Positions 1 through 11,690 are shown, counted from the stretch's first letter. The stretch: 64,000 nt of DNA from Agriotes lineatus (GCA_940337035.1 OW679197.1:59169903-59233902); one strand, 5' to 3'. Program-made: numbers and translations. Notes: generated by a model not told the origin, from the letters alone.

Positions 1-1000
1 AGCGGCAGGAACTCAAGTCCAGGTAGATCGCAACTAGCATTAGTTAGTCGTCACTGCATGTGGGTGATTTTATATTGTGATTAGGAACATAACAATAGCC
101 ATAGCGGCCGGTTCGAGTGAATCAGAGCACGTCAAAGGGTGCGTTTTCTTGTGTTCGTTGCGCACTGCGCCTGAGCATATGCGTAAGTAATTAAAATAGA
201 CCCGAATTATACAACTACAATATTGTGAAAAATTGGTTGTAAGACTTGTGCTTAATATTACTGCACAGAAGTGTACGTTAATTATGGCTTCTCCATGCCC
301 ATCTAGTAAGTTACACTTACTTTGACATATCCATTGCAGGTAAGTTGATTTTACTGTTTGTTTACTGGTTGTCATGGCATTAGGGAAGGAAGGTAAAACC
401 TACTCCCCAAGGGGTGTTATTAGTAAGTTTAGTTTTGTAAGTGATCTGAACGGGTTTGAACTTAACTGATCCCAACCTATTTGAAATGTAAAAAATTGTT
501 AAGTAGGGTTACGGTATAACCGTAAATTAAAAAATATATATATAATAATGAAACAAACAACTTTTTCTTAGGCATGGAGAAAAATATTATAAGCATGCTC
601 GGGAAGTAACTATCTACAACCAGTCTCGAACTTTGCCAGCCCTCGCTCGCTTGAGCTGGCAAACTCGTTCCCGACTGGTAAAAGCTACTTACTTCTCTTG
701 ATGCTTAAATAACTATTAATATAAAGGTGTAGTGAAAACGGTTTTTTGACGCGTAATTTAATATTATTGTGTGTATACATGCGGGGTAGGAACATCCACC
801 CACTTCATGGTTTAGTATTTAACACTAATCTTATTTAGAATGGTTTCCTTGTGTACTAGTTTGTGTGTAAAAAAATGGCTTTTCATTTAAGTAGACCGTC
901 GAAGCTAATATTATCAGTTTAGCACGAGTACAAATCAAGAGGTGCAGTAAGAGAGATCTCATTGCTATTGAGCTAGCTGGCAATACGTTACAAAAGTAAT
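1..1000. repeat. RepA dispersed repeat, copy 1 (left end outside window)
   Basis: This stretch matches 42297-42760 segment by segment, and its first ~90 bases also match 2830-2930. Shared landmarks in order are a 'ctcaagtccagg' block, a 'gcaactggcatttgtt' block with a following 'cactgcatgtgggtga', then 'cactgcgcctgag', then a 'gagatctcattgctattg' block near 950 that recurs near 42675 and 50015. A fragment around 195-290 recurs at 35081-35185. The copies differ by many substitutions and indels, so the family is old. No protein was recognised. The short minus-strand frame at 70-375 shares a peptide stretch (SGAV followed by KKTH) with the frame at 42387-42707, which may be residual coding or simply shared DNA. 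Confidence 0.7.
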
Positions 1001-2339
1001 CAATAAAAACTTGTAAGTGTAAAAGACGCCTTATTACAAGATCTTAATGCTGCTCTATGTTGTGTCCTTTCTTGCTATATGCCACATTTATAAGCTTCAT
1101 TTTAGTAGCATTTTTCTTCCCATAACATTAGATTATATGCTTGATCCATCTGTTGTTACTGATAGTACGCTTTGCTCTGTGTATAGACTCCGAGTTGTCT
1201 ACCTTATGTGTTTCGTTATGTCCCTTTATATAATATATCACCGATCTTTCCATTGTGCCTTTGAAGCATTTCTATGACTATGGTAAAGATTAGAAGAAAA
1301 ACAAGGGGAAGAAGGTAAGGAAGACGAAGAACACGAAATTCTTATTAAGCTGCAATCTCGTAGATCATTTGTATATCTCGTGTGTTATCTGTTAGGGTTT
1401 GAGAAACATAGTTTACAAAAAGTGCTTAAGATTATAGTATAACCTGACGGAGTAGTGCTGAACCCATGAAATCCCTGCCGAATTGCACCATCCCCTTTTA
1501 TGAAATTTTGGTTTACTTGCGCATGAAAAGTTATACTGCAGTAAAAGGATACCAACTCTTTTGTATTCCTGGAATATGGAGTATTAACGGCCCACCAACG
1601 ACCCAGAGTTCGAAGGAAACGAACAGCACTGTATAAAAAGGTTTCTCGCCGTTGGGCCACGCTCTGTTTATAGAGAGGCGCGTCAGCATTTACTCTAGTT
1701 TTTCGTGTAATGTTTTACCTGTATATGTTTAAATACAATTGATAGTACGCTATTTTTATTTATTTACTATTGGGTACAACACCAAGCTAAAGAGTCAATG
1801 GATTTTATAGTACGATAACGATTTCTGCTAATAAAACCTTATCTAAATGTATCCTAGTCTTTGGAATGGTTTACATGTAATCTAACCTGTTTCTTACGGG
1901 TCTTGTAAACAACCACCCAACTTTACAACCACCCAACGTTGAGAATTCAACAGTGTCTGACTTTCTTCTTCTTCTTTGAATTTTCGGCATATTTTTCTCT
2001 CACGGGTTCGCCGGCATGAGCCTGCATCAGTATTAATATAAGTCGCCCGTTTACTCAGGTTTGATCTACAAGACTTCCTCAAATTATTTTCTGTTAGGGC
2101 TATAATGTACGCCGAATTCTGTGCAAGTGTTCCATCTTCCCTTTTCTGCTTCTTCTTTATCTTAATATACGCTGAGAACTTGTTACTAACCATGCATAGT
2201 TAGACTTTTTTATTGTTCCTTTTGTAGTTTCGTCTATACATTTGTGTTTTTCACAACATTTACCTCTACCTTGCGTTTCCTGTATTGTGTGTATTTTTGT
2301 TTATATTAGTGAGTCACTATCCTAACCTAATTACACCTT
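1001..2339. other. Unassigned sequence
   Basis: No recognisable gene or terminal inverted repeat was found. A minus-strand frame at 1385-1660 (91 codons) is open but resembles no family I know. The stretch may be decayed transposon or unique DNA. Confidence 0.4.
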
Positions 2340-2930
2340 CTCTATCCTAGAGGTCAATAGTTAAAACGGGAACTTGACCTGACTCGCCTGAGTGTGTTCA
2401 GAAAAGCATTTCAATACACAACCGATATGCACATAGATGCTATTTGTTCTTTGCTCGTAGTTTTAAGAATTAAACCTACCCGTTATAAGTCTTAAACGTG
2501 CGCCAATCTATATGGTGGATTTCACCATAAATGCGGACGCTTCCGGCGTAAAAGTGCAGAAGCGATCGAACTTTGCAAAGAGCGTCAGTTTCGACTTGAT
2601 TTTCGCCGAGTGTCTTGTTTTGGTTGGCATGTCCAAGAGTGAACGCCGGTCGAGCCAAATATTGAAGCTAGGCGTCGCACCACGTAAAATCTTACTGAGG
2701 AGGAGAGAGCAAAGAGAAGCGTTGAAATATCAGCCGGTCAGCTGTAAAAAGATGCCCAAGGACAGTAGATTTTCCAATTGGGAGATTTGATGGCCAGGAA
2801 GCCAATAAAGCTGCCACATCATCGAGTGACAGAGAGTTGCAGGATCTCAAGTCCAGGAAGTTTGCAACTGGCATTTGTTGGTCATAACTGCAGGTTGGTG
2901 ATTTTATACGTTAATTAGCTATCGAAGAAT
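2340..2930. repeat. RepA dispersed repeat, copy 2
   Basis: It begins with the 'cttgacctgactcgcctgag' block, which recurs in variant form at 19945, 41921 and 49490. A 'catttcaatacacaacc' block follows, then a 'gcgccaat' block and a run around 2520-2660 matching 42080-42210. The end (2835-2920) matches 1-90. RepA therefore joins the middle segment (copies 3 to 5) to the right segment (copies 1 and 5). Coding frames on both strands here are short and not conserved. Confidence 0.7.
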
Positions 2931-3540
2931 TGCCATCGAGAACGGCATGGTTCGCTACACGAATGTGCTTAGTAGTGGATACTATAATTTTATTACAGCT
3001 GCGCAAAATTCAGTTATATATCTTAAATTTAACCCAACTATAGCTTTACATTTCTATGGTGACTGGTTCCTGATTATAATGGAATCTCAAATATATTGTA
3101 ATGCTGAATATTTGATTGTAAAACAGTTTTTGCTTTGGCAGGGCCATTGTATTATTCAGACTGCGTTTCTATATTTCAAAGTAACTTTCGCATATTTTGA
3201 TATAATCGCCGTGGAGATACATAATTAACAAAACAAGGTTTCGTCTTTGAAAGAAAAATTATTCATAAATGCTTATAAATTTAGCAAGAGATAACGAGTG
3301 TTTGCTTGAAGTGATACCATTTTCAATTACAGGCCTTCACAAATTCTGATAGCCGTAAAGTTTCTCAATTATGCACTGTCGACTTGAAAAGAAGCCAACC
3401 AAGCACCTCTCTGCTTCGCAGTTAAAAATTCCATCTGCATGCAGATAAATTAAAGGGACGCAAAAGGGTAGAAAACAAAAGCGATCTTCTGGGCAATGGA
3501 GGAGTGTAGAACCAATATTTATCGTTTGAGAGCTGATCAA
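2931..3540. other. Unassigned AT-rich sequence
   Basis: I see no repeat ends and no recognisable protein. The open frames at 2947-3228 (+) and 3337-3540 (-) look like chance frames in AT-rich DNA. Confidence 0.4.
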
Positions 3541-3960
3541 AAGTGCTCCATCAGATTAATAGCCCTAGAAGCCTCAGGCCGCCCTTCGCCCTCGAGCCAC
3601 CAAGAAGTCGAGTGCATGGCGGATTAGCGTTAAAAATTAGAGCAAACGCACGTGCCGGTGATTTATGAGGTTGTTGCTTTGCAAAGCTGGCAGCTTCGTA
3701 AGTGTTCCTACATTTGGCGTGCATTTCTGCGGGCCAATTGGGCTAGAAACCCTTTTCGCCGGCGATATTGCACCACCCGATATCAGACGGCTTAGCGAAT
3801 TTTTCGGATTCGAGAGAAAGACGTACCCGGAATTCATTACGTCCATTTGCGCGCCTTCCCGGATGAAATATTACAAGAGCTGGAACATAATGCATGCCTG
3901 CAAATTCGACTAATGGCGGATTTATGCGGCATTCATTTACATCCATAATATTTCATTTTT
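3541..3960. other. Non-repetitive CpG-containing patch, candidate regulatory DNA
   Basis: Base composition changes here to balanced GC with many CpG dinucleotides, with no transposon ends and no convincing reading frame. The 3920-3950 part contains homeobox-type motifs such as TTTATG and CATTCATTTACAT, and near 3890 there is a POU-like 'TGCAAATT'. It may be a cis-regulatory element. Conservation data would be needed to decide. Confidence 0.35.
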
Positions 3961-4424
3961 CCTGGATTGTTGCGCAAGATGCCTGAACTTTCAGAGAGGG
4001 AAGAGCAAGCCTACTTGCAATATTAAACCGAGTTCCCATTTTTGAAATGAACGTTCCTATCGCAACCATATCAATAATTCCGTATTCAAATCTACCCTTA
4101 CGTAATCTTTACTGCTCGCAAGTATGGAGTCGTCGACTAATATCCACGACTTTCTATAGGAGTTGAACCGTGTGTCCATTAAAATAGCATATTTCTTTAA
4201 TTCGGCGTTTGTTTAACACTAATATGGCTTATTGAACGAATAACATCGATTGTAGTTATTCGTAAAAAATATAAACTGACTTCTTAACCATTTTTCTATA
4301 CCTCAGTGTATCGCACTCGAAATGGAGGCAGAATGGTGGCGAGAGCTTCGGGAGTTTACAAGAAAGATCAACCCATTATCGGACAAAATGCACGTTGCAA
4401 TATGTAACGTCTAATGTAAAACGC
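3961..4424. other. Unassigned sequence
   Basis: Nothing recognisable was found between the CpG patch and the inverted-repeat element that starts at 4425. Confidence 0.4.
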
Positions 4425-5268
4425 AGTAGGGGAGATCGGGGTAAGATGACGAACGGGGTAAGATGACGAACGGGGTAAGATAACGAAGAGGTTTTATTGA
4501 AATACCAAAAGAAGTGGACAAAACTGAATACTAGCACCATCTAGTGAATTGTATCTAGGACTAAAATGTGTAGGTAAAGTAATATTTTAAGACGCAGCTA
4601 AGTCACATAACGATAAAGTTTGTTTTTCGATATCGCGGTATAGGTAATTTTGTAGTGAACGTTTTTAGTGTTTTCTGGATTATTATCAGGTAAATTATTA
4701 TGTTTATTAAGCTGTATGAATTTGTGTATTAATGACGATTATTCGTCATGTGATTTTAATTTATTGTTGCTCGTGTTGATACCTAACCTCCACAAAGCAT
4801 TTTTTGTGAAGATCGGGGCAAGTTGACGGGGGTAAAATGGCGAACCAAACAGTTCAGACACGTGCAACTAATCAAACGATTCACACTTGTCCAGGATGTC
4901 ACGAAACTTATCAAGAACTTCCTACTGAAGACTGGCTTCAATGTTCAGCTTGTTCAACATGATGGCATGAAAACTGTAACCGTTATGGAGAAGTGGTCAG
5001 TTTGTATGCGATTTCTGTTACTAGTCATCTTACCCCTATATGTTCGTTATCTTACCTACTGGTTGAGGTAGGATGACGAAATTGCAAAAGATTCTTTTTT
5101 AATTTTTTGTCACAAAACCTTTGTATTTTTCTTATTAAAATATATATTATTTAAAAGCGAATATAGTATTCTATTTATATACGTAATATTACTTTCTAAA
5201 TATATTTCCTTGTACTCAAATTTTTCAGTTTTCCTTACTATCGTCATCTTACCCCGATCTCCCCTACT
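4425..5268. mobile_element. Non-autonomous DNA transposon, probably pogo/Tigger type
   Basis: The left end reads CAGTAGGGGAGATCGGGGTA and the right end, near 5242-5268, is its reverse complement over about 27 bases. The left end carries the unit GGGGTAAGATGACGAAC three times in a row. Related units recur inside near 4813 and 4830, inverted at about 5022 and 5042, direct at about 5066, and inverted at the right end. Subterminal arrays of this kind can be transposase binding sites. The CAGT start and the PHD-type knuckle remnant inside fit insect pogo/Tigger elements. The TA duplication expected for that group is not visible, so the superfamily is an inference. Confidence 0.7.
4837..5070 (+). 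pseudogene. Broken PHD-type zinc knuckle, transposase C-terminal remnant
   Basis: Read from the ATG at 4837, the frame has CPGC, then about 15 residues later WLQCSAC, then after a stop codon (TGA at 4960) WHENC. The pattern C-x2-C ... W-x2-C-x2-C ... W-H-x2-C is that of a PHD-like finger. Such a finger is found at the C terminus of many insect pogo/Tigger DDE transposases. The stop sits where a tryptophan is usual, so a TGG to TGA change is the simplest explanation. No DDE catalytic core was found upstream, which indicates a deletion derivative. Reading continues to a TGA at 5068-5070. This is a fossil and not an expressed gene. Confidence 0.6.
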
Positions 5269-5649
5269 ATTTGTATTTTGTATGGCATATTGCTGCATAT
5301 TTCAGATCTTATTACATATTTTACATAGCTTGAAAGTTGGTTGTGTATGTCCCTTAGTTTCATATTGCTATAATTCCTGTATAAATAGTTTTATAAACGT
5401 TTGCCCTCTTAGTCCAACTCAGCCTTCACCATATTCCAATAATTTTATATTGTGAACAAAGAAGCTATAAGCAATAAACCAATATTAAGAAAGATACAGT
5501 ACAGTTTATCGTTTCTTTTATTTTCGAAGCGGATTATAACTAATTGAATCATTTTTTGGGTACTATTCGTTTGAAATTTTGTAAACTAGTTCCAAAGATA
5601 AATAAACAGCACAGACACCGTTGTATACTTTAAGCCAATAGCGCAGACA
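5269..5649. other. Unassigned AT-rich spacer
   Basis: No repeat ends or protein signatures were seen between the pogo-like and hAT-like elements. Confidence 0.4.
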
Positions 5650-5657
5650 CTTCTAAA

Positions 5658-6973
5658 CAGTGTTGCCAACCCGTGGAGAGCGACTTATCGTACTAGGAAT
5701 CAAAAATTATCGTACTGAAGAGTTATTTATCGTACACCTTGCGCCACCTAGTAGAACTCAGCTTATACAGGGTGTTAATTAAGTACGTAGACAAACCTTA
5801 AGGGGCGATTCCTTGATCAATTCTAAGATAAAAAGTTCATACAAACATGGGGCCTAAACGGCTTCCTTTTCGAGATACAGGGTGTTGAAATTTAAACAAA
5901 AAATTTTTTTTTTTCAAAAATCTGGAAAACGCCTAGAGGTATTGTAATGAAACTTGGTGTATGTTAGTATTTCATAAAGTGGCATTGTTTGGTCAAAATA
6001 AATTTAATTTATTTCTACCAGTGGCGTGCATCGCGGCCACCTCAGTTACCTTATTTCAAAAAAATCTGGTACGCCACTGGTTTTTAGTCAATACGACAAG
6101 TTTTTTAGCTTTATCCATCGAAACTATACAAAATATGTATCTTTTATTTTTCGATAGAATAAACATTTTGAGAGAAAAATGGAAAAATCTGTAACAGCAA
6201 TTTCGTACATTGGACGTTAATGGGACCTAAATGGCTTCGTTTTCAAAATACAGTTTAAAGAAGATTTTAAAAAATGTTATTTAATAAAAACAATCTTACA
6301 ATAGCTACAAAACTTTTTTCTAAACAACAGTGGCGTACCAGATTTTTCTAAAATAAGGTAAATGAGGTCGCCCCGATGCACGCCACTGGTGGAAATAAAT
6401 TAAATTTATTTTGACTGAACAATGCCACTTTATGAAATACTAACCTACACCAAGTTTCATTAGAATACCTCTATCCGTTTTCCAAATTTAAAAAAAAACT
6501 GTGTTTGTTTAAACTTCAACACCCTGTATCTTGAAAACGAAGCCGTTTAGGTCCTATGTTTGTATGAACTTTTTAGCTTAGAATTGATCAAGGAATCACC
6601 CCTTAAAGTTTGTCTACGTACTTAATTAACACCCTGTATAAGTGGCGAACAGAGATGACGGCACGTACGAATACTTTTTGCAGGTACCTACAATACAATC
6701 TTCACTATTATTTTGTTCTCCATTAATGCATTTCTGCAACTGCAGAATTATTTCTAACAATGTCGAGTCAAAGTAGAGATGATAACTATTCTACTAATAG
6801 TAGTGATAGTGAAGATGGCAACATTGGTGATTTTTTTTCATAAAAAATAGATTTTGTGTTATACGGCAGAATTATCGTACAATCGACGTTATCGTACGGT
6901 ATGCGATCGTACATCGTACTTTGAGTCAAATTATCGTATAAACCGATAATTATCGTACGAGTTGGCAACACTG
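5658..6973. mobile_element. Non-autonomous hAT transposon with 8-bp target duplication
   Basis: The ends are perfect inverted repeats, CAGTGTTGCCAAC at 5658 and GTTGGCAACACTG ending at 6973. They are flanked directly by CTTCTAAA at 5650-5657 and again at 6974-6981. An 8-bp duplication and a CAGTG terminus are diagnostic of the hAT superfamily. Both subterminal regions carry the word TATCGTAC or close variants, about three on the left (5686-5736) and about five on the right (6872-6957). This fits binding sites for a hAT transposase. Most of the length is a later foldback insertion (5763-6641); without it the element is about 440 bp. A 27-codon frame at 6761 rich in Ser and Asp may be a trace of a longer protein. 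No BED finger or hAT dimerisation domain is present. Confidence 0.85.
5763..6641. mobile_element. Foldback element with ~315-bp inverted arms
   Basis: The left arm (5763 to about 6080) and right arm (about 6328 to 6641) are near-perfect reverse complements, beginning TTATACAGGGTGTTAATT and ending with the complement of that sequence. A loop of about 245 bp separates them. Smaller nested inverted repeats (CCAGTGGCGT near 6018 and its complement near 6072) lie at the inner ends of the arms. TACAGGGTG termini recur on many short insect elements and on several others in this window. The TA at each edge would fit a TA target site. There is no coding sequence. It is inserted in the hAT element, so it is younger. 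Confidence 0.85.
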
Positions 6974-6981
6974 CTTCTAAA

Positions 6982-8040
6982 TTAAGTATATTTAAGTAAC
7001 TAAATGATTGTTAAAGGAAATATTTTTTTAAAGTGATCAAATTATAGTGCATGAGCTATTTCCAAATATTCAATTTCCTTTTAATATTTGTAACTCCTTG
7101 ACATTTTGACCAAAGGACACCTCATACTAGAAACCAATTTTTTAAAGAAACTCACTTAGCTTCCCAGAGTCCCTCCGCCTGGTTTGCTCGAAATTCAGTT
7201 AGCGACCCCGCCGCAGCGCGGCGCTATTGCCGTATTAAAAATCGTTCATTATATCTGGCAGCTTTAGGATAAACACGTGCTCCTCATTTCAGTCTCACGA
7301 GTCCTTAATGACCTGCCATCGTTGCAGAACTTGTTTATTAAAGTTCTTGCGTTCACTTAGAGCAATCCTCGGGAGAGTAGGGGGTTTGAAAGGTTCGGAG
7401 CAGCAAAGCGCGAATGGTAAACAGCGACTCTATATTTTCGGCTCGACTAAATATTTAAGCGGCCTTTAGCTAGCTTACATTACCCAATTTTCTAAAAAAA
7501 AACTGCCCTCCGGTGCGCTTCCGAGAAATTTTCCCTAATTAAAGCTAAAGTAACGATGTAGGAAGAGCCTGGCTGGAAAATTACATGGTTCGGTTGCAAT
7601 TACCGTATATAGCTTTACTAAAAAAATCATACTACGCTATATCGAAGGAATATACTTATCTACCCATGTGTAGCATTTCAAGATATGGTTGGGAAGGCAC
7701 TAAAACGAAAGTTATCTGACGCGCATTGCTGGGATTATTCTGATATTTCTTGAAGTTATGTATCAGATTATGGTTATCTAAGGCATCCGTTACAGAATTT
7801 ACTTAACTTCAGAAAAAAAAAATCCATAACCTCAAAGAGCAATGGAACTTGTACTTGTGGAACGTGAAATAAGTGCCATTTCACGTTCTATATGTACAAT
7901 TTTGTGAATCGGAACTTCTGATAAGAATGCACCCTTGCTGATTAAAATAAAATTACTGATACGTAAAATTGATTTCCTCCGATTAGAGACACTTTCTGGC
8001 ATGTTTGAGAAATTAAGTTTTTAATAAAAAATCACCATAA
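6982..8040. other. Unique sequence with a GC-balanced patch at 7140-7620
   Basis: The 7140-7620 part is CpG-containing (for example CCCGCCGCAGCGCGGCGC near 7207) with homeobox-type sites such as TTCATTA, TTTATTAAAG and CTTAATGAC, and no coding frame. The rest is AT-rich and unremarkable. A short inverted pair lies near 7860-7892 ('gtggaacgtgaaat' and 'atttcacgttc'). Confidence 0.35.
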
Positions 8041-8631
8041 ATGTGTATTATTTGACGCAAGGTTTATAATAGTGCTGGTAAAAAACCGATTTGACGGTTA
8101 ACCGACTTATGTAAACACGCGGTTTTTTCGGAAATCGAACACCTGTAAACTGGTTAACCGAAAACCTGATTTAAAACAGGGTTCACGAACCGGTTTGTAA
8201 ACTTGTTTAAGAACCGCTTAGTAAATCTGTTTAACAACCGATTAGTAAACCGGCGACGAAGCGGTTTAAAAACCTGTTTATAAACGAGTTTAAAATCGAT
8301 GTATAGGCCGGTTCAAAGATCAATTTGTTAATTGATTTAAAATTCTGTTCTTAATAATCAAAATGCGATTGTATAGCAATTTACGTTTGTTAGAGCGGTT
8401 TATAGATCGATATTAAACCGGTTTATAAACAGATTTTCAAACTGGTTCGTAAGCCGATTTAGAAACCGGTTTTTATACAGGTTTCGAATACAGTTTCTGA
8501 ACCGGCTATACTCAGGTTTTCAGTTAAACCGTTTTTCGATTTAAAAAAACCGTGGTTCAGCGAGAGCCGGTTAACCGTCATATGGGTTTTTTACCAGCAC
8601 TAATATAAACCATGCGTCAAATAGTACACAT
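8041..8631. mobile_element. MITE with ~60-bp terminal inverted repeats and internal AACCGGTTT repeats
   Basis: The left end ATGTGTATTATTTGACGCA and the complement of the right end, ATGTGTACTATTTGACGCA, match for about 60 bases, running through AGTGCTGGTAAAAAACC to GACGGTTAACCG. Inside are roughly twenty degenerate copies of a short unit around AACCGGTTTATAAAC, itself nearly palindromic, so the whole element can form many nested hairpins. No coding frame exists. The target duplication is not clear and the superfamily is undetermined. Confidence 0.8.
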
Positions 8632-9089
8632 GTAAGGTGGTAGCATATTGGATTCAAAATAAAGGAAATGTAGGGCTCTATTTATTACTGTAATAAAATG
8701 GGACTTCCCATTTAAAAAATCAAGAAAATAAAGATTGAACATATTGAAATTTCAACCGGTATTAGGAACACACTGTATTAAAATATATATTTTTTATGAA
8801 ACTTTAGTATTTTTGTATCCTAGGTGACAACACCGTCAATTTTCAGCAAAGAAATATGAGACGTTTTAAATGAAAGCTTGCTATTGACAAACACAAGTAA
8901 AAATGTTCATAAGCTGGAAACGATAAAAGCAATTTAAAAGTAAAGTTAGAATTGAACATAAAACTTAGGGGCTTAAATAGCCATAAAGAGATACAGGGCA
9001 TTCAATTAAAAAAAAAATACCTTTTTGAGTCAAAACTTTTTTGGAGCACCCTGTATATGTCAAATAATTTTAAAATGTGCCCCTTTCAA
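8632..9089. other. Unassigned, with a ~70-bp hairpin element at 8990-9059
   Basis: Most of this is AT-rich. At 8990-9059 the sequence starts ATACAGGGCATTC and ends GAGCACCCTGTATAT, inverted ends around a short A/T-rich loop. These ends resemble those of the foldback element at 5763. Confidence 0.4.
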
Positions 9090-11690
9090 CCCTATTAGAC
9101 GAGTCGCAATAAGACTTTTTATTGGAAAATAACTGAAAGTGTATCGAATACGGGCGCACTAAATGGACACGCTGTATATGGCACTCAACGTCTACTATAA
9201 GAAACTCAATTTTTGAGAAATTATACCCAGTTTGTAATATATTAAATTTAATTTGTACTACACTAAACTCAAATTCTGATACGACATTCAACTTCTACTA
9301 TAATAAACTGAGACATTACGCCCACTGTGTGATGTATTAAACTGAATTTCTAGTACACGAAACTCATTTTTGATATGACATTTAATTTCTACTAAAAGAA
9401 ACTAAATTTATAAGATAGATACTCAGTCGATATACGATACTCAATTTCTGGCATATGAAACTCAACTGTTAATATATCAAATTCAATTTCATATAACTCA
9501 ATTTGTTACATATGACAAACTTCTTCTGTGGGCGACGCACTTTTTAAGTTATAGTACTTAATTTGTGACACGTGGCATTAAATATCTACTACAAGGAACT
9601 CAATTTCTATGATATTTTACTCAATTTGTGATGTACGACACTCCATTTCTCATCTATGAAATTGAAGTTCTGACGGATATGATACTCAATTTGAGACATA
9701 TATAACATTCACTGCTAAAAGAAATTTAATATCTAAGATGTGATATTAAATTTGTAATATATGACATTCAATTTCTACTATATGAAACTCCATTTCTGAA
9801 ATATGATATTCCGTTTGTGATATATCAGCTTCAATGTCGTGCATATGAAACTCATGATACTCAATTTCTGATCTGACATTCAAACTCTACTACAAGAAAC
9901 TAAATTTCTAAGACCTGATACACGGTTTGCGATATGGGACACTCAGTTTCTAATATGTGAGACTCAATTTGTTATACGTATATGACACTCAACTTCTATT
10001 GTAAGAAACTCTATTTATGAGACATGCCTAGTTTTAGATATTTTAAATTGAATTTGTAGTGCACAAAACTCATTTCTGATATGACATTTAATTTCTACTG
10101 CTAGAAACTCAATTTCTCGGATATATACTCGGTCTCCGAATAACGACACTCAATTTCTAGTATATGAAACTACTTAATTTCATGTAACTCCAATTGTTAT
10201 ATATGACAACACAATTTCTACGATATGATACTCAATTTGTGACATATGACATGCAACCTTTGCTATAATGAACCCAATTTCTGAGATTTGATACTCAGTT
10301 TGTGATACAATATATTCAATTTCTGCTATAAGAAACTCACTTTTTGTGATGTGATACTTAGTTTGTGATACATGACAGTCAATATATAGTACATAAAACA
10401 CAATTCCTCACGTAATAATACTCAGATTGTGATATATGACATTTAATTTCTCCTATAGAAAACCCAATTTTTGTGATATTAATACTCATTTTGTGATATA
10501 CGACACTCAGTTTCTAGCATATAAAAATATATGATACCGAATTTCTAAAATGTGGTATTACATTTGTAACAAATGACATTTAGTTTCTACTATACGAAAT
10601 TCAATATCAATCCTCAATTTGTGATATGCGACATTCAATTTCTACTATAGGAAACACAATTTCTGAGATCTGATATTCCGTTTGTGATATATGAAGTTCA
10701 ATTTCGAGTATACTAAGCTCATGGTACCCAATTTCTAATATGATATTAAATTTTTATTACAGGAAACTCAATTTCTGCGACATAATACTCAGTTACGATA
10801 TGCGACACTCAATTTCTAATATATATATATACTCAATTGCTAATATGTCAAACTCAATATCACATAGGTAACTCAATTTATAATATAGAGTGATTCATCA
10901 GTATGGCCATTAAATTAAATGGCTGTATAATAACCTCAGTAGAAGTACATTGCACAGATGTTCTCTTTGATGTCCTCTAATTACCCTTAAATGTAATGAC
11001 CACTCTTATCAATCACCCTGTATATGACACTCAACTTCTACTATAAGCAACTCAATTTCTGGGATACGATACTCAAGTTTGTAATACATGAAACTCAATT
11101 TGTAGTACATGAAACTCAATTGTGATAACGTAACATTCAATGGCTACTATACGAAACTCAATTTCTGTGATATAGAACATTCAATTTCCAGTACCTGAAA
11201 CTCCTGTTCTGAGATATATTATCCTCAATCTCTTAAGATATGATATTAAATTTCTAGTGAGACTTTCAATTTATACTATACAAAATTCTATTTCTGGCAT
11301 ATGATCCTCAATTTGGTATATACAACATTCACTTCTACTATAAGAATAGTATATAACATATGATATTCCGTTTGTGATACATGACGTTCAATTTCTAAGA
11401 TATCAGACTCAATTTGTGATATGTGGTATTCAATTTCTGATACATAACACTGAATTTCTACTGCCTGATTCTCAGGCCTTGATTTATGAAATTCAATTTC
11501 TGCTATATAATATTCAGTTTCCACTACGTGAAACTCAAATCGTATATGAAACTAAATTTCTAATAAATAAATCAAGCTCAACTGCGATTAACGAAATTCA
11601 GGTTCTGAAATTGCGAAGTTCAAAACATCTGATACACCTAGCTGAATTTCCAAGATATGAAACTCAATTTGAGATATGTGAAACTTAATT
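9090..11690. repeat. Degenerate 21-bp tandem array with higher-order organisation
   Basis: About 2.6 kb is made of a diverged 21-bp unit of the form GAAACTCAATTTCTGAGATAT. Three flavours often alternate: GATACTCAATTTGTGATATAT, GACATTCAATTTCTACTATAA and GAAACTCAATTTCTG-type, giving a 63-bp triplet. A larger period of roughly 0.7-0.9 kb is visible from rare variants, such as 'ccgtttgtgatat' near 9808, 10678 and 11368. Because 21 is divisible by three, frames read as seven-residue repeats, for example the minus-strand frame at 11288-11524 (IEYHISQIESDILEIE) and the plus frame at 11374-11688. Stops are frequent, so coding today is unlikely. A MITE interrupts it at about 10876-11027. Confidence 0.85.
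10876..11027. mobile_element. Short MITE inside the 21-bp array
   Basis: The left end (ATATAGAGTGATTCATCAGT) and the complement of the right end (ATACAGGGTGATTGATAAGA) match imperfectly over about 30 bases, ending in GGCCATT and GGTCATT. The interior is unlike the 21-bp array, which resumes on both sides. It has no coding content. Confidence 0.65.

Noticed and set aside
330..346. A plus-strand GCAG|GTAAGT as a second ratchet point
   Set aside because: The upstream pyrimidine tract is weak and the site lies inside a dispersed RepA copy.
9090..11690. Possible CRISPR-like repeat array
   Set aside because: Units are contiguous and degenerate with no unique spacers; it is a tandem repeat in a eukaryotic genome.
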